Shown here one piece after another: positions 1 through 14,130 of a DNA stretch of 64,000 nucleotides. Location: positions 20,419,994 to 20,483,993 of the forward strand of contig NC_087071.1 in NCBI RefSeq assembly GCF_963678635.1, written 5' to 3'. Numbering within the stretch: the stretch's first letter is position 1; the number at the start of each line of letters is the position of its first letter. Under the pieces are notes generated by a model, which was not told the DNA's origin, ran no database searches, and was given only the letters and a program-made list of their open reading frames with translations. The DNA is from Symsagittifera roscoffensis (taxonomy: Eukaryota; Xenacoelomorpha; Acoela; Convolutidae). Position numbers and translations under genes: made by a program.

Positions 1-2246
1 ACAAAAAAAGACGTCAAAAAGATTACCAGTAAATTTACCCATTACGTATAATTAAATATAGTTACTTTTTTCTTAAATTCCCGTAACCTTTTTCGGCATT
101 TAATCCAGCAATTTTAACTGAATATACGTATTACGTTTCTTCAAATGACATTGAATTGAACGTTAAATAAAACTTGGACGTAAGGATGCGTCACAAGTAA
201 TTATGTAGGCAATCATATATTTTGGAATGAGTAAAATTTGTTAGACAAATCCATTATTAATAACAGATAATTGCGGCTTTTGCCATTCGCAGAGGATCCA
301 TGAAAGGCTATTTTAAGCTTGGCAAAGCAAAGTCCGTTTATATTTTTTCCATATTTTCCAGACTGAACTTTTTTTGTTTCGAGAAGCTCATCTTTGCGAT
401 CCAAGGACACGTTTTTCATCTATATATTACCGAGATGGCTCTGCAATATGTTTATTATAAATGAGGAGTCACCTTGTTATACCTAACGAAGTCCGCCTGT
501 GGTTTTTGTAATCAAAATAAATAAAAAATTAATTAAAGTGTAAAAAATACCTGGTTGAATGTTTTTTTTTTCAGAAGTATCGTAACCAAGATTCTTTTTC
601 GTTTCACTTTTTGATTTATCCAAAAAAAAATGGTGGCGGGACTAAAAATACTTTAACATTACTGCGCGTTTTTCAATTGTCACTTTTAGATGAACATAAA
701 TTTTGATATAGATTATAAACTTGGTGATAAGATGACAAGTATAACTCTGATTAGAACATATTTATTTTGAATCGGAGCATAGCGACAAGCATGTTTGGCT
801 AATTTATAGCAATGGAGAATCCCATTAGATGTTCAATCAAATGAAAAAAACTTAAAAGTCTTAAGTCAACTGAAATACATTTTTTTGTGGTAAAATCTGG
901 TTTCTATTGAAGCAAAGCCTACAAAACTATTAAAAACAAAGTTTCAAATATCAATAGGAAAATTTTAGGTGAAAACTGCCATGATTCATTATCAAATAAT
1001 ATAAAAATTGATTTTCTTGCAGATCAGCTCCGGAAATAAAAGTTTTAGAACCATTAATGACAAAAATGCTGAATACGAGGTTTCGATACCACAGACTGCA
1101 GAATCCATTTGCGTCAAAATATATATCCAAAAACTAGTCTAAAGGTTTTTCAAAACTTTTAAATTGTATGGTTAGCAAAAGTTAGACAATGAGTAATTAT
1201 GGTTAGCTTTTTTCTTAGTATCGAAACTTCTGTCAACTTTCTTTTAAACAAAATCTTCATTTTTTCTCTAAGTTTTGTTTTACCTCTCTAAAATAACGTT
1301 TTGCCGTGAATAGATTTTTATGCCTTTAAGTTCAATTAAAAATAGTGATCTCGTGAAAATGTTCTCTTTTTTTTTAAACAAATTGGCAAAAAATGGCTTA
1401 TGGTTCATTTCTCTCCACCCAAATATGGGTAAAATTAGTTTTTTTAGGGCAGTCAAGTGTAGTATCACAAACATATTCTAAACATATATGTAAGAAGTTG
1501 TTGCCGGGTCAAGACAATATAGTTTGAGTTTTCTTGTTTTTATATAACAAAAACATATGAGTGAAAAAGAACCTCTTAACTAATTCATTACCTTTTAAAC
1601 TTCATTTTAATTTTCTATGATAGTTATTTAAAGGAATAATTGCAAACCGTCCTTGAAAGATATCGAGATTTTTTTTTCGATTTGTTTCTACTTTTTTTCT
1701 TCTTTTTTTAATAACTGAACTAAGGTTCATGCAGTGAGAAAATTATGCTCAGATACCGTCCTCTGTTGATTTTATATTATACGATATAAAATAAACGATA
1801 AAAAATACGATTTTTACTGTTAATTTTGCAGTTTTTTTTGGTTCTGTCTGTATGATCTATATTGATAAAGAAGACGATTTGGTTTTGCTCATGGAGATAG
1901 CTCTCGACAAGCTGATGACTGTTTGGTATTCTCCCAAGCCAAACCAGATTGTAAACGCACACTTTCATACATCGTTTTGTTATAGGTTTCTGGATTGAAC
2001 ATAAATTGGATCTTGTTAACAATCCCCCCTTTTTAAATATGGGGGAAATAGTTAACAAGATCCCAAAAAAAATTATGATTATTTTAAAGAACAGTTCAAG
2101 AACAGTTCATAATTTCACAGTACGTCCTAATTAAGTTTTTCTAATATTACATTTTGCGTTACAGGACTATACCAAAACAATTCAATGTTGTCAGCTAAAA
2201 TGAAATTCTTGATTAATAATTTTTGAAAAAAAAAGTTGCGTTTCAG
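1..2246. other. Upstream/first-intron region of the ADF/cofilin gene, no exon placed
   Basis: AT-rich sequence with many short homopolymers. The first coding exon of the ADF/cofilin gene must lie here or further left. In many animals it holds little more than the initiator Met, and I cannot place it with confidence. The short open frames here look like chance frames. No RNA gene or recognisable element was seen. Confidence 0.4.
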
Positions 2247-4471
2247 GTCAACTCTGGCATTAAAAACAGTCCCCAGTGCAAGAAAGTGTTCGAACAATTG
2301 CAGAAGGAACACAAGTGGAGATACATTGTGTACAAGATCAACATGACGTCACTTCTCATCGACCCAATCATATTCGGAGATAAAGACGCCAGTTACCAAC
2401 AGGTAACGGACACTTTTATTGGGTCTTTGTTGTAATTTACCCCATATTGCAAGGATGAGGGGGGGGGGGGGGGGGTTCGGAGATTATTTACACGGAAGGT
2501 GCACATCTCGTATATGCTTGACTGTCCATTAAACTATTTCTTACTAGTGGTGGAATAACACTACTAGGTGCCCTAGGGGGGGGGGGGGGGGACTTTACAA
2601 GATGGTTTAATATTTTTGATTTTTCATGTCATTGATATTTTATTACTTTTGTTGTTTTGTCCTCTGCAGTTTCTGGATGACCTGAACAAGAGTGGGTGCT
2701 GCTATGCCGTGTATGACTTCGTCTTCCACAAACCAGACGGGTCAAAGAGGGAGAAGATCGTATTCATCAACTGGTTAGTCTTCAGATAACTTAAAACTGC
2801 GAGTCCTTTTTGTTGGATTTTTCCACAGGACATATCAAACCGGCAAATAAATTTCACAAAAATTCTGCATGTTTTTTTTGTGGAGGGTCTGGTTTGCTAG
2901 AATTTGTTTTGATAAAACTCCTAACTTTGGTATCACTTTACTTCGCGCGTTAGCGGCGGACTGCGGAATATCCCAAAACATTTTTCCTTCCGTCAAAACT
3001 CGTGAAAAACCATGATGGTAATCTAAATTTGTTATCTGGGAGACTTTCAGGTTGTTTTATTGTTATACAAGAAAATTCCGATTTTATGCACGCAAGTAGA
3101 ACTAAAATTTAAAACGGTTGCGCGCGTAGGACCAGTTATGAAATTCAGGCAACCGTTATTAAATTCAAAATCAAAAGAGCCGTCGAAATTCTTTTTATAC
3201 CTAGATTACTCGGTGTCTTGCCAAAATTGGTCTTGCAGGTCCCTAAAAGGGTTTTAAGCCAGTTCTCAACGCTTTACACGCAATACTGATCTGGTCTGTT
3301 ACTTCAGACTACTATTCTGTTTCCAGGTTTCAGGGAATACGGGTTACCTTTTATGGAACAACCCACTTAATATAGCCCCTTTAGTCTGAAACTAAAGAGC
3401 TGGCGTTAGAGTTTAAATTTTAAGACAAGAACAAAGCATGACTGACTTTCCAAAGATACATTATATAGTTTTTTGTCGGGCAAACTCCCACTAATGTCCG
3501 AGAAGCAATAATGAATGACCAATAAGACATATTTTTCTTGACAACAGACTGCCAATTTGACCAAATTTTGAGATTTATTCGGTCTTAGAAATCGATCGTT
3601 CCAAACTAAACTGAGACTTGCGAGCTGATCTATAAAAAAGTTTGCTATATGCTAAACGTACCAATTCGTACCTTACATAACGTGCGCGGGGTAATTTTTA
3701 AAAAATCAAAACTAAAAAATTGAAATAATTTTCAATTTTTTTAAATTAATTTCTCCAATTTTTTGAAGCAAACAATTACACCATAGACATTAAAGTGCAG
3801 TCGAAATATTCAGGGTTGCGCTCTGATTTCGAGCAATGTTTTTTTTTTTTTAATATCTGAGAAGTAAAGCTATCCAAATTGATAATTTTTATTGTTTTCA
3901 AACTTTTACACTAGTCGAGTTTTATGCTGCTCTACAAGACTGATCCACAAAATTCCGACTGTCCTGAAAATTGTCTGATTTATATTTCAATCAAAAACTG
4001 AATTTTTGATCTGCTGCAACATTAATCGGAGCGGAGCGGAGTTTCATTCCAGGGATAGTCATCTTTTCTATTCAAAACAGTCTAGCATGTTTATTTTATT
4101 TCTGCTAATTTTTTTCTTAATTGAACAGTAGCTTTTCTGCAGGAAAATCTAAAAACTTTCATTGAGGTTGTACACAAATTCGGGTCAATTACCACCTTCT
4201 GTCAATTCAAGTTTAAGTTTAAAGCATAATGAGCTAAGCGATATGAAGTTAAAGTTTTTGCAGAAGAGGTGGAGGCGAGAAAAAGTTAACCAGACTTTTT
4301 TGTTCCAGGGCACCAGATGACCAGCCTATGAAGGCGAAAATGTACCAGAGTTCAACAATGACGGAGATGGAGAAGGCAGTTGACGGGTACTACTTGAAGA
4401 TGCAGGCCAGTGACATCGGAGACATAGCGGAGAAAGACGTGGCAGAACAGCTGAACAAAATGGTCAAGTGA
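2247..4471 (+). CDS. ADF/cofilin-family actin-depolymerising protein (exons 2-4, first exon missing)
   Basis: Predicted exons are 2247-2402, 2670-2773 and 4309-4471. Their phases (0, 0, 2) agree and they give about 140 residues, the usual length of ADF/cofilin minus its start. Visible family features are VNSGI at the N-terminus, WRYIVYKIN and a second block CCYAVYDFVF. The intron-split block FINWAPDD then leads into KAKMYQSSTM, which matches the actin-binding long helix with its KxxM pattern. A C-terminal helix ends LNKMVK and a TGA stop at 4469-4471. Acceptors are tttcag, ctgcag and ttccag; donors are GTAACG and GTTAGT. The role known for the family is binding and severing actin filaments in the cytoplasm. 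The start codon is not located: the first exon should end in phase 0 just before GTC. The open frame extending left of 2247 is intronic. I am very sure of the family. Confidence 0.93.
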
Positions 4472-4605
4472 TCTATGGCTGAACAGAAACGAAGATGTGT
4501 GAAAGAAAAACTATGAGATGTATTTACTTTACTATGTATAGATTGAGGGAGATTGAAAGAAACAATTTTTTAATAGCCAAACACAATTCAGTGTTCAAAA
4601 CATAG

Positions 4606-4611
4606 AATAAA
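4606..4611 (+). terminator. Polyadenylation signal of the ADF/cofilin gene
   Basis: A canonical AATAAA lies about 135 bp after the TGA stop in AT-rich sequence, which suits the 3' end of the cofilin-like transcript. Confidence 0.6.
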
Positions 4612-4884
4612 AATTCGATCAAATACGACCAAATTTTGAACATTCAAATTGGTTTCAATGGCTGATTTTCTAAAATAATATTCCCATCACCCGTTTTGTT
4701 ATGATCGTGGGCATGATGATGGGCTTTGTTAATGGATCCGTTATAGAAATATGTTCAAAAACTATTCTTTGTACACAGATTACATTAAGATCCTGTAAAT
4801 TGATTTTGATGTATTCCAGTTAACTAATTGAAAAATCCTTTTCATAATTCGAAACTTCAAAAATGAGATAATTGGCATTTGGTT

Positions 4885-5125
4885 AATAATATATCCCAAA
4901 CAAGACTGCTCGTATCAGGGCACAGCCCTGAATGTTCCGATTGCCCTTTGATTGGTCTTCAATAGGTTTCAAGAAAACAAAAATTGTCAAAACACTGAAT
5001 TTTAGGTAGACAAAATCAAATTTTAAGTGTTCGAATTTGATTCGTGCATGGAAAGACAAAATACCTGCCTCAACTAACTTTGGAACGATTTTGTTGTGAG
5101 GGATAACTCGCCAAACGTAAATTAT
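4885..5125. repeat. Dispersed repeat family A, copy 1
   Basis: Shares a recognisable backbone with 7240-7560. In both, a block built on CAGGGC.AAGCCCT and AATGTTC is followed about 170-220 bp later by an ATACCT...CTAA..TTTGGAAC block. The copies are diverged. A shorter related block starts at about 14350. The type of element is unknown. Confidence 0.5.
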
Positions 5126-7239
5126 CAACCGAGCAATTTAGACAACCTTTTGTCAGGTTACCATAGTGTTAGTGGTGTGCACACCCGGTTCGATGGTGGA
5201 CCCATTCACTTCCATGGGTCGATCCGACGAGGGAGTGAAGATCCTTTTCGAGATTTTTAAGAAATTAAGAACCATTCCGAGCGTATATATTCCTAACTTT
5301 CTTCGAAAGTTGGATCCATAACATAGACATTTAGCGCATGTGGCAGAATAGCTAAATATTATAAATGGTTTCAAAAATGGGCTTCAAAATTAACTGAGCA
5401 AAAGTTAATTTTCACTTGCAGTTTGTTTCTTTACAGACATTTACTTTTTGTGTACAGTCCCCGTTTATATCTACAAAAAAAAACACTTTTTCCTTCAAAT
5501 TGAAATTAAGATCTGAGTTTTTTCATCAGTAGATTCCATGGTCAATTTCTTATTGTTCCGACTATCGAAAAAAGTGACCAAATATTTGTTCTCGGGATGG
5601 TTATTTTTTCTCCAGACAAAATTCGACTTTTTAACTAGCCATTTTTGACAATTTTTTTTTATATACTGAAAAGTATTTATGTCTTGAGCTCGAATTTAAA
5701 GAAGATATTTAATTGTGATTAATTTTCGTTAAGTTATGTTTTAAAGATTGCCATGTGGTCTATTTGGGACAATCAACACCTGGTATGTTTCGCGCAATAA
5801 CGTGTAAGCGGCTATTTAATCCGTCTTAGAATTCTTTTCAAATTGGCTGAAGCAGGCTATTTGTCACACTTGCTACGTTAGTAGGAGCAAACTTTATCAC
5901 ATTGTAGTTTATACGGCGTGTGTGGGATGGTAAAAAAATCCCTTGTTTTCACTATTATGTAAAAGAGTAAGGATATGACTGTGGACTCCCCGGGTGAAAT
6001 CAACAGATTTTTGTATTTATATGAAGCATAGGTTTGTAACCTTAGAAGCACTGGCTTTCAGTTTATATACTGCAAATGTCAATGAAGTTCTAAGAATCAT
6101 ATTCTGACTACTGTTACTTGCAATATATAAATTGCAAGCCAACGCTTGTAATAGCACAAACTTATGCCTTCTTTGTTTTGCAATATATATTCCGCCTCTA
6201 AGAAAGTTCAACTCTAAAAAAAATTTAGCTTGGATTCCACACTTAGCAGTAGACTGAATAGAACTACTCAAATTTCACACATCACATTCTTCATAGAAAT
6301 AAAGAGATTTGCATTGAATTCTGCGCCTTCATTGAAATCGACATTGTTTTGTACCTTGTCCTTAAATCCAAAGAAATGCTTTGAAAATATCTGAAAACAA
6401 TAGAACTCATAGTACTTGGTAAAACTGAGCAGCATGCCAATTTATCAAACCCTTCTCTTAGCAAAAAATGATTTCAAGGGTGCCTTTTTTAAAATTTATT
6501 GCTTATTTGGTGCCGTTTTGGAAATGTTTCTATTTAGTTTTTGTATGCGAAATTTTTCAACTAAAAATTTGAAATTTTTGTTCTATTTACGATAAAAATG
6601 AAGAAAATTAGGTCAAAATTAGGTGCTTTTTATTTGATGAGTGTTAACTTCATGGTATCAGCCTAATAGATAAGAATCTCGGCTACGTTTTTTCCTACAT
6701 TAATAACCAGTAGGTAGATCCGGATGGTTTTTCGTGGGCCAAAATACAGCCTAAACTTACATCTTATTTGATTTAATTGATTTTTTATCATCATTTTTTT
6801 CTGAATTTCATTTTACCATCGGTTTCAGCAAGCAACGTGGTTAACTGATTTCGATTCAATTTACCTTGCTCATGACAATCTAAAATTGATTGGAATTGAT
6901 CCTAACAGAAATTTCAGCTGCTTGATGATTACTCTATGAAATCATTTTTACAAACAAACTGTTTTTTTTGCTCTTGCATGATGCTGACTCTCAAAGACCT
7001 TTGATCAGAAAAAATGAGGAAAAGTCATTCCAAAAAGCATCCTTTTTTTCGTAGGATTGTCATGTAGTTTTTTGTTTTCCAGGACAACTGATCTTAAACT
7101 GCACAATTTCTTAAATTTTGCAGTGTTTAACTCTTAGCATTAGCATTTAACACTCAGCAAACAAACAAACTTTTGTTTTATAGTGAACAAAGTAAGTCTA
7201 TAATACTTTTCATGCTGCAAAGTTCAATCAAGAAAACAA

Positions 7240-7560
7240 ATACGCTGTTTTAATCAAAATTATAGACAAACAAGGATGCTTGTACCAGGGCGAAGCCCTA
7301 AATGTTCTGACTCTGCACTGTGTATTCAATGAAGTAAGGGTTCGCAATAAAAACTTAGATGAAATCCCCCCCCCCCCGAAAAAAAACTGAACAAAATTCA
7401 AATTTAATTTAAATGCTATTTGAAAACCATCACCCACACGCTATGTAAAGTCCAACGTGATATATTTTGCACACATCATAGTCTGCAAAAGACCAAATAG
7501 CATACCTCAAACTAATTTGGAACCATTATTATTAGCACGAAATATGTTGCGCAATAATTG
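7240..7560. repeat. Dispersed repeat family A, copy 2
   Basis: Second copy of the repeat at 4885-5125, carrying the same CAGGGC..AGCCCT palindromic block and the downstream TTTGGAAC block. A run of about 12 C at 7368-7379 interrupts it. Confidence 0.5.
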
Positions 7561-10500
7561 TCCCAAATTGGCAAAGTTCAAAGAACAACCACAGTTGAAA
7601 TACTTAATACTTTTCCACATTGAGCTCAGGACAACATTATTTTCGGCTGCTTAAAAATATTTCGTCATTTTTTCCTAGTTAGAAAGTCGAAATTCGTCGG
7701 GAAAAAAAAACCATTTCGAGCAAAAGTAATGTGTTGTACAATTGTTTTGGAAATGATGCACAATTGGTTTAACTTGCCGCCACAAATAATCAACTCTAAC
7801 TCGAAAAAAAACATCTACAAGAGTTTTGTTTCTTGAAGGTTTGACTTGCACAAAATTACGCATATTGTGATAAACTACAATATAATGATGAAAGGAGAGA
7901 AAAGTTTCGAATCGTTTTAAAGCAAATATTGAATATACACTGAAAAATTAATTGTTTCGAATAGTCCTGAAGAAAATGACAGAAAGTGTGTGATCGGGTT
8001 GTTTTTTTCTCTCAACACAAAATTCGATTTTGTAACTTGCAATTTTGTTAAAATCTTCAAAATTTTAGGAGAAATTGTCCTCAAAAAATATTGTCGTCCT
8101 GAGCTCATCCGTTGTCCTGATGTTTTACCCGTGAGTAGTTTTATAGGAAACGCTGGGGGCCCAAAGATTGCTAATTCGGCTATTTTAGGACAAGTAACGC
8201 GCAATATAAAATTTTAACGGGTAAGCGGAGATATAGGGTAGGCTTGGAAAACGCTCTAAATAGAACTGAGACAAGCTGTTTGAATAATTTATAATTCACT
8301 GTAAGCTAAATATATCATGTTGTTTTTTTTTAAATATCGTGTGGGGAAAGAATTTCAAAAAATTATCCCAATCTTTGTTTTTTGAAAACTTTTCATTATT
8401 TCTGCAATTTGCATCCATATTTCAAAGCGAACACTTTTCTATAGATTTTAACATGCAATCAAAATTTTCAACGCTTCGGGTAATTTTCAGCTACTTTCAA
8501 TGTTTTGAGAATTGAAAGATTCTTGACAAGTTCGTTTGGAATAATACTCAACGTCACAATTTCTGTTGGTATTGGTATAGGCTAGCGAAAGTAAATTGCG
8601 GTCAGCAAAAAGAAATATTTGGTTTGATTAGAGAATTAAACTGCGATTAAGATTTGTACAAACCCAGGCAACATTCGCCTCATAGTTTTTTTTAGCATCA
8701 GTGACACTTGTTTCTTAGAAATCTTGTGTTCAACTGCACAGTTCAAACAATTTTAACGCTAGAAAACGAAAAAAAGAATCCGAGCTCAAGGAAATATTTG
8801 ATCAAGTTTTTATTGTTATAAGCGTGTCGTAATTCGTGGTGTTTAGTGTTGTTGTTTTTATCCCGACCATTTTGTCTTTGAATTTATTTCAATGCTTTTT
8901 CATTATTTTCTCATGCAAAATTCGTTAGAACAAAGTTTTTTTTTCAAATGGTTGAATATGTTTCTATGTTTTTTCATAATTCGCAATTCGATTTTTTTTG
9001 AAAAAAAATTTTGAAACTTAATTCAGTGTGAACAAAATTGATTGAAAATTTTTGTTTTTAGTTCAATTTTGCGCATTTAAGTCGGGCGATTAATGCTACT
9101 TAGATGAAACTTGGATTTGTTTAAGCAGAATTCATATTCCAGAAAAAGGGTTACGAAGCGAGTGCATTTATTTTTCTTTATTTTCTTTTTTTTTTTCAGT
9201 TTTTTTTTTGTATTAGTCGTTCAGGAAATTACTCAAACACTCATGCGAGTAAGGAAAATAACAAAATAAAGAGCGAAAAACCGAGAAAAAACTTGGTTGT
9301 TGTCAGTTTGATAGAATATTAAAAATCAACGAAATCATGGCTTGCCTACCGAAAATGAACAAAACAGACCTACTTCTAGATGCTAAAAATAGCAAGTAGT
9401 GCAGGAGCTTGAAAAAAAAGCTTGTCCCTCAAGAAACATTCAAGAAACTCCGGGGCTAGATTTTCAAACACAGATTAACTATTTCAAATAATGAAAGTAA
9501 GACGCAAAAAAATAACTCATCAGTCAAAAAATTTTTGATTTTACATTTTAACTGTCATTTGATGAATTTGCAATTTGGGCCAATTTAAACAGTTTTTGTT
9601 TTCTTATTTCAGGAAATGAACAATAAAAAGAACCCTTTTGGCAAAACGCAAGCTACTGTAAAGTTTTTCTACCAAAGGGAAACAATAAAATCAAATACCT
9701 GACTTACATAAATTTGTATGTACTATTTTCTTATATAATCTGTTTTTTTTGTGCGTATCGTAAAAGGACTCAAATTAGTCGTCTCGAAAGATCTAAGGGA
9801 ACATCTTAGACCTTTCATGACCTGCTAGACCTATTGACCTATAGTCAATTTTTAAAAAGGGAAAATCAGTCTAACACAGTTTATTTAAGCCTAAAAAAAT
9901 TCTGAAGCGCGCAAAACAGGTATCAAGAGAATGTAAGATTTGTAAATGAAATTTCAATGAAAATATTAGTTGTCTCAACAAAAACATGGCACAACGAAGA
10001 ATCAGTGGGAACATTTTTGACGAGCAAAATTTAAATTTTTTTATCTTCCATGCTGAGATTGGACAGGTTCATAAAGGCCGAGGTGTTGAAATTTAGAATC
10101 CACTCTAAATCAAAATGCAGATTCATAGAGATCTCGTGAAACCTGACAGAAGGTTTTTTGAGTCTTTACGAAATAAAATTGTGTCATCAATCAGGAGAAA
10201 AAAAATTAATTAGGGCTTCATACTGCTCAAGAAGCAACCTCTTTTCGTAAGTTTTTGACAATTAAGATAGTGAGAACTTTTAAGCGATTGCTTCAAAAAG
10301 TGAATTTTTTTTCTGACTTAAATACAAATTTGTTTAAATAGGATAAGTTTTCTAAATTTTTTTATGTTGCTGCCAACTGTAGCTTAACTATATCAAATGA
10401 TTCAAGGCCATCGTATGTAACGGACAATAATATTTCAATTATCGACCATTGTTGAGTTTCAAAACCAGCCCTAGTTAAAAAAAATTTGACTCTAAACACA

Positions 10501-12146
10501 ATTCATTATATGTTTTTTGACTTTTGGTTTCTTGCCAGCCAAAAAACGATAGCCTTTTAATTAAGAGAAAAATTCCATGAAATTAGGCCAGGGAGTTTTA
10601 ACTTAGACCTTGCACTTTATGAAAGGTCAGAAAATTATGTTAAAATCTTCAGAATCAGAATTTGTTTGCAAGTTTTGGGTATTGTTGTTGAAAAGATTAT
10701 AATAGCGCATGCTCCATATTGCATAAAAACTATGAATCAGAACTTTGCAACCCTTTAAAAAACCATTGATTGATAAAATTGATGAAAAACATAATTCATC
10801 CTTATATGGGGAATTTTTTTTTTGAGATAATACACAGAGAAACAGAGTCCATCGTGATTTGGCACTTGCTCCACAAATTTCTTACAATGATTTTTTAGCG
10901 GTTTTTCTAACAGTAAAGAACAATAGGATCAAATGAAAAAAACTAAGGAAAAAGAGTAATAAAAAGCATTTATCATTAGACAAATGAATTTGGAAAATGG
11001 TAAAAAAACAAATGATTCTTGTGAAATAGCAAATAAATAAATTGAATCAAGTCTTTTCAAAGTCAAAGTCCGAAGAAAAACTACAACTGCATTGTTCGTC
11101 ATTCGTTGCATCACAAACAAAAAAAATTTCTGATAAAAAAATTACCTCTAACTACATTACCACGACCTATGGGAATACAAGTTTTTTGCCTCCAACGGTA
11201 TTTTTGCTATCGGAACCTACCTACAATTCGCAATAGATAAAAATATAAAGCAAAACCAGTTTCGATCATTCACTAGAGAAGCATATGAAACAACGCTTAC
11301 AAAAAATCTAAGTGCATCAAATTAAAGACCAAAACACGGAATAGTCTCGGATCATCTCGGAAAAAAATCTTGTTCGAAGTTCGGATTTCAGGAAAAAAAT
11401 ATATGCAGTTACTATTTTTACCTAAATGGTTTGTAAAAACAAGAATCATTCAAAAGCTAGTGCACTTGCTTAGATTTTGTTATAGCTTTCAGTTCCGTTT
11501 TTTTTGTGAAACTTTCTTGAAACAAATTGAAACGTATGGTTTTTTCGTTGAAGTATCAAAAATCAGGACGGATTTGTTAGGAGACTATCAGCAATGTGAA
11601 AAACAATTTTAGTGTCTGGAAAAATTTTAATCATGGCCTTCCACATGATGAAGTTTCAAAAGCATTGGTTTCATTCTTTATGTGAATGACATAAATATAT
11701 ATATATATATATATGAAGCACCGATAGAGCCGTACTTTTTGTTCTTAGGAAAGCAAGCAAAATTGATCAATCGTCGAAACTGAAAATCGTCTGTCGTTTT
11801 ATATACATACATACATACATATACATACACTTTGAGGAATAATTTGGTTAATTGCTTGTTGAAATCAAACAGTTGCAACTTCTGCATACCGTGGCTGCAG
11901 ATGAAACTATTCGGAGGAACTAGTTGGATCAAACTTTTATCATTTCTGTTGTACGTGAGTAAAAAAGCCAGTTTAATCAAGCTAGCTCCAATGTTATTAT
12001 TGCTGAGGATTCATCTTGCCAAAAATCACAATTAACTTGAATGTACATGCTAAAAGTAGTCCGTCGCGGATGGACTTGACTTAGTCTTTATGCCGCGAGA
12101 AAACCATAAACAAATATATTGAAAGAGTCACTTGGTCCAATGTCAC

Positions 12147-12293
12147 TAAACTGTCATGTTGTATCTATATTAAAAGATCTATGTCGCACCGACATGGATC
12201 TTTTCAAAAAATATAAAAAGGTTTTTTAAAAGATCTATGTCGCAGCGCCGCTAAACTGTCGTATTGTATCTACATTAAAAAATCTATGTCGCT
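12147..12293. repeat. Short direct-repeat cluster
   Basis: Two diverged copies (12147-12190 and 12253-12293) of a ~42-bp block, reading AAACTGTC.T.TTGTATCT then AAAA.ATCTATGTCGC, with a third partial copy of the AAGATCTATGTCGC core between them. AT-rich; function unknown. Confidence 0.45.
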
Positions 12294-13960
12294 TATACCA
12301 AAAAGTTGATTCCTGTGCATAGATCTGATCACCAAAAAGTATCTATTTCAGTTTTTTTTGTTTGTCTCTTTTCCGCTTTGAGCTCATATATCCAATTTGA
12401 GCTAATAATTTCCAAATACTTTTTTTATTATTGCAAAGATGTTTCCAGAACAAATCCGAAACTAGCTTCGACATATTGGCTTTTTGACACCTTCAAAACA
12501 AAGTTTTTTTTAATTTTGATCCAACTAGAAATTTGATCAAACTAGATCAATTGAATTTTGATCAAAACTTTTTGAATTTTAATCAAACTAGAACTGATCA
12601 AACGTTTACTGTAGATTACTGTAATCTTTTCCAGTTAAATTTTAAACAATTACGAATAAAATCATAACTTTAACGAAAATCCAGTGAATATTGCGTACAT
12701 CTAAAAAACGTATCTCAAAATTTATTAAATAGTCTACTAAATTTTTGTAGTCGTATTAAACACTCCAATCTTTTCGGTATCATCAAAACATCTGAGAAAA
12801 ACAGGGGAAAAATAATAACCTCCTCCAAATTGCAGTTGTGTGAGATCGCTGAAAAGCATTAGTTAAAAAGTTACTAACATTATGAAAAAACGGTACAATG
12901 GCTTGAAACAACCTATCAAATCACTTGCCTGAACGTCTCTTTTATCTACAGTCGTCTGAAAAAAGCCCCTCAAGGTTGTGGTATGAACAACTTTCTGGGA
13001 ACAACCCAACACTTTCAAATAATTTGATTAAAGTATCATTCACTGCCTGCTTTTCTGCAGACTTTCAAAAATCAGAGGTAATTAAGTGATTATTTGTTTC
13101 CTTGGAGAACTATTCTGCTAAAACTTGTCCGACTCCGACGCCTATTCGTCGACGTCCTATCGTCCGAACTATTTTTTTTTTGAATTTGAGGCTCTTTTTA
13201 TTCAGCATCCAGTCATCTAACTTATGTAAAAACAATAAATTACCTTTCAAAATTGAAGTTGCAAACCAAAGAAAAGTATTTCTTTACAGAATTAGTTTAA
13301 ACGGTATTTTTATAGATTGTATTTTAATGGTCATGATGAACTTAGTCAAATAATAATGATGAAATCAAATGTTTTTCTTTCTGATAAAAAATTTTTCAAA
13401 ACGTATCGGCATTTTCTGTTTATATGCATACCAAAGAAAACCAATTGCTCCAAATAAAAAAATTTTACATCAATTCAGGCGACATGAAATTATTGTTGAT
13501 TTTGATTTCCTGTATTTTTGACAAGTTACCAGTTGCATCATTTCGAAGAATTAAATTCATAACAAAAATTTAGCGCTTCGAGCCGTAAAAATTTGCCAGT
13601 TAGTTAAAAATGTTTTTAGTGAAGCCAAAGTGAACGGGATCGAATATACTCAATTCCCTATCAACTCGTTTCAGTTAACATTTCGAGACGTGAACTTTGA
13701 CGCAAGTAAAAGTCAAAGCAGACCGTGCGTTCGAATCTGCCCTCTAAATTGAGTTATCTGTAAAATCAGAAAGTTAGCGGTTGAAGCAATTTTTAATTTC
13801 TCTACATTAAACTAATCTGTCCAGAAAAAAAATCAAACTTAATCCGAGCTTAATGTAACAATTATTTTTGCACGTTTCTAACCCTCTTAATTTTACAAAT
13901 AAGCACAGGTGTAAAATAGTCACAATTGGCCTCAATAGATTGATAAATTTCTTATTTTAA

Positions 13961-13996
13961 ACACCAATGCGAAGTTCAGCTTCGCAAACACTAGCA
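13961..13996. repeat. Short dispersed hairpin repeat, family B copy 1
   Basis: Core GCGAAG..CAGCTTCGC followed by AAACAC. The same core occurs at 19682-19725 and 25517-25556. It forms a small palindrome. It may be the end of a short nonautonomous element. Confidence 0.4.
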
Positions 13997-14070
13997 AGAA
14001 AAATACAAAAAAGCAGAAAACGACAAAAAAGCTAAATAAAAGAAATAGGCCTAGAAATGTTACTATGTAT

Positions 14071-14130
14071 CAAATTCGAACCTAAGCCCTCAAGATTTAG
14101 TCTTGCGTCTATCTTCTCAGCTACGGACGC
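14071..14130 (-). repeat. tRNA-derived SINE-like piece
   Basis: On the minus strand this reads like a tRNA. There is an A-box-like GTAGCTGAGAAGATAGACGC, a degenerate anticodon arm, then a B-box AGGTTCGAATT. The clover leaf is imperfect and there is no clean acceptor stem, so I call a tRNA-derived repeat rather than a tRNA gene. Confidence 0.5.

Noticed and set aside
2459-2592. Long G runs (also 20331-20352 as C, 23860-23873) as telomere-like or G-quadruplex signals.
   Set aside because: They are pure homopolymers scattered in introns and spacers, typical of slippage, without a telomeric repeat unit.
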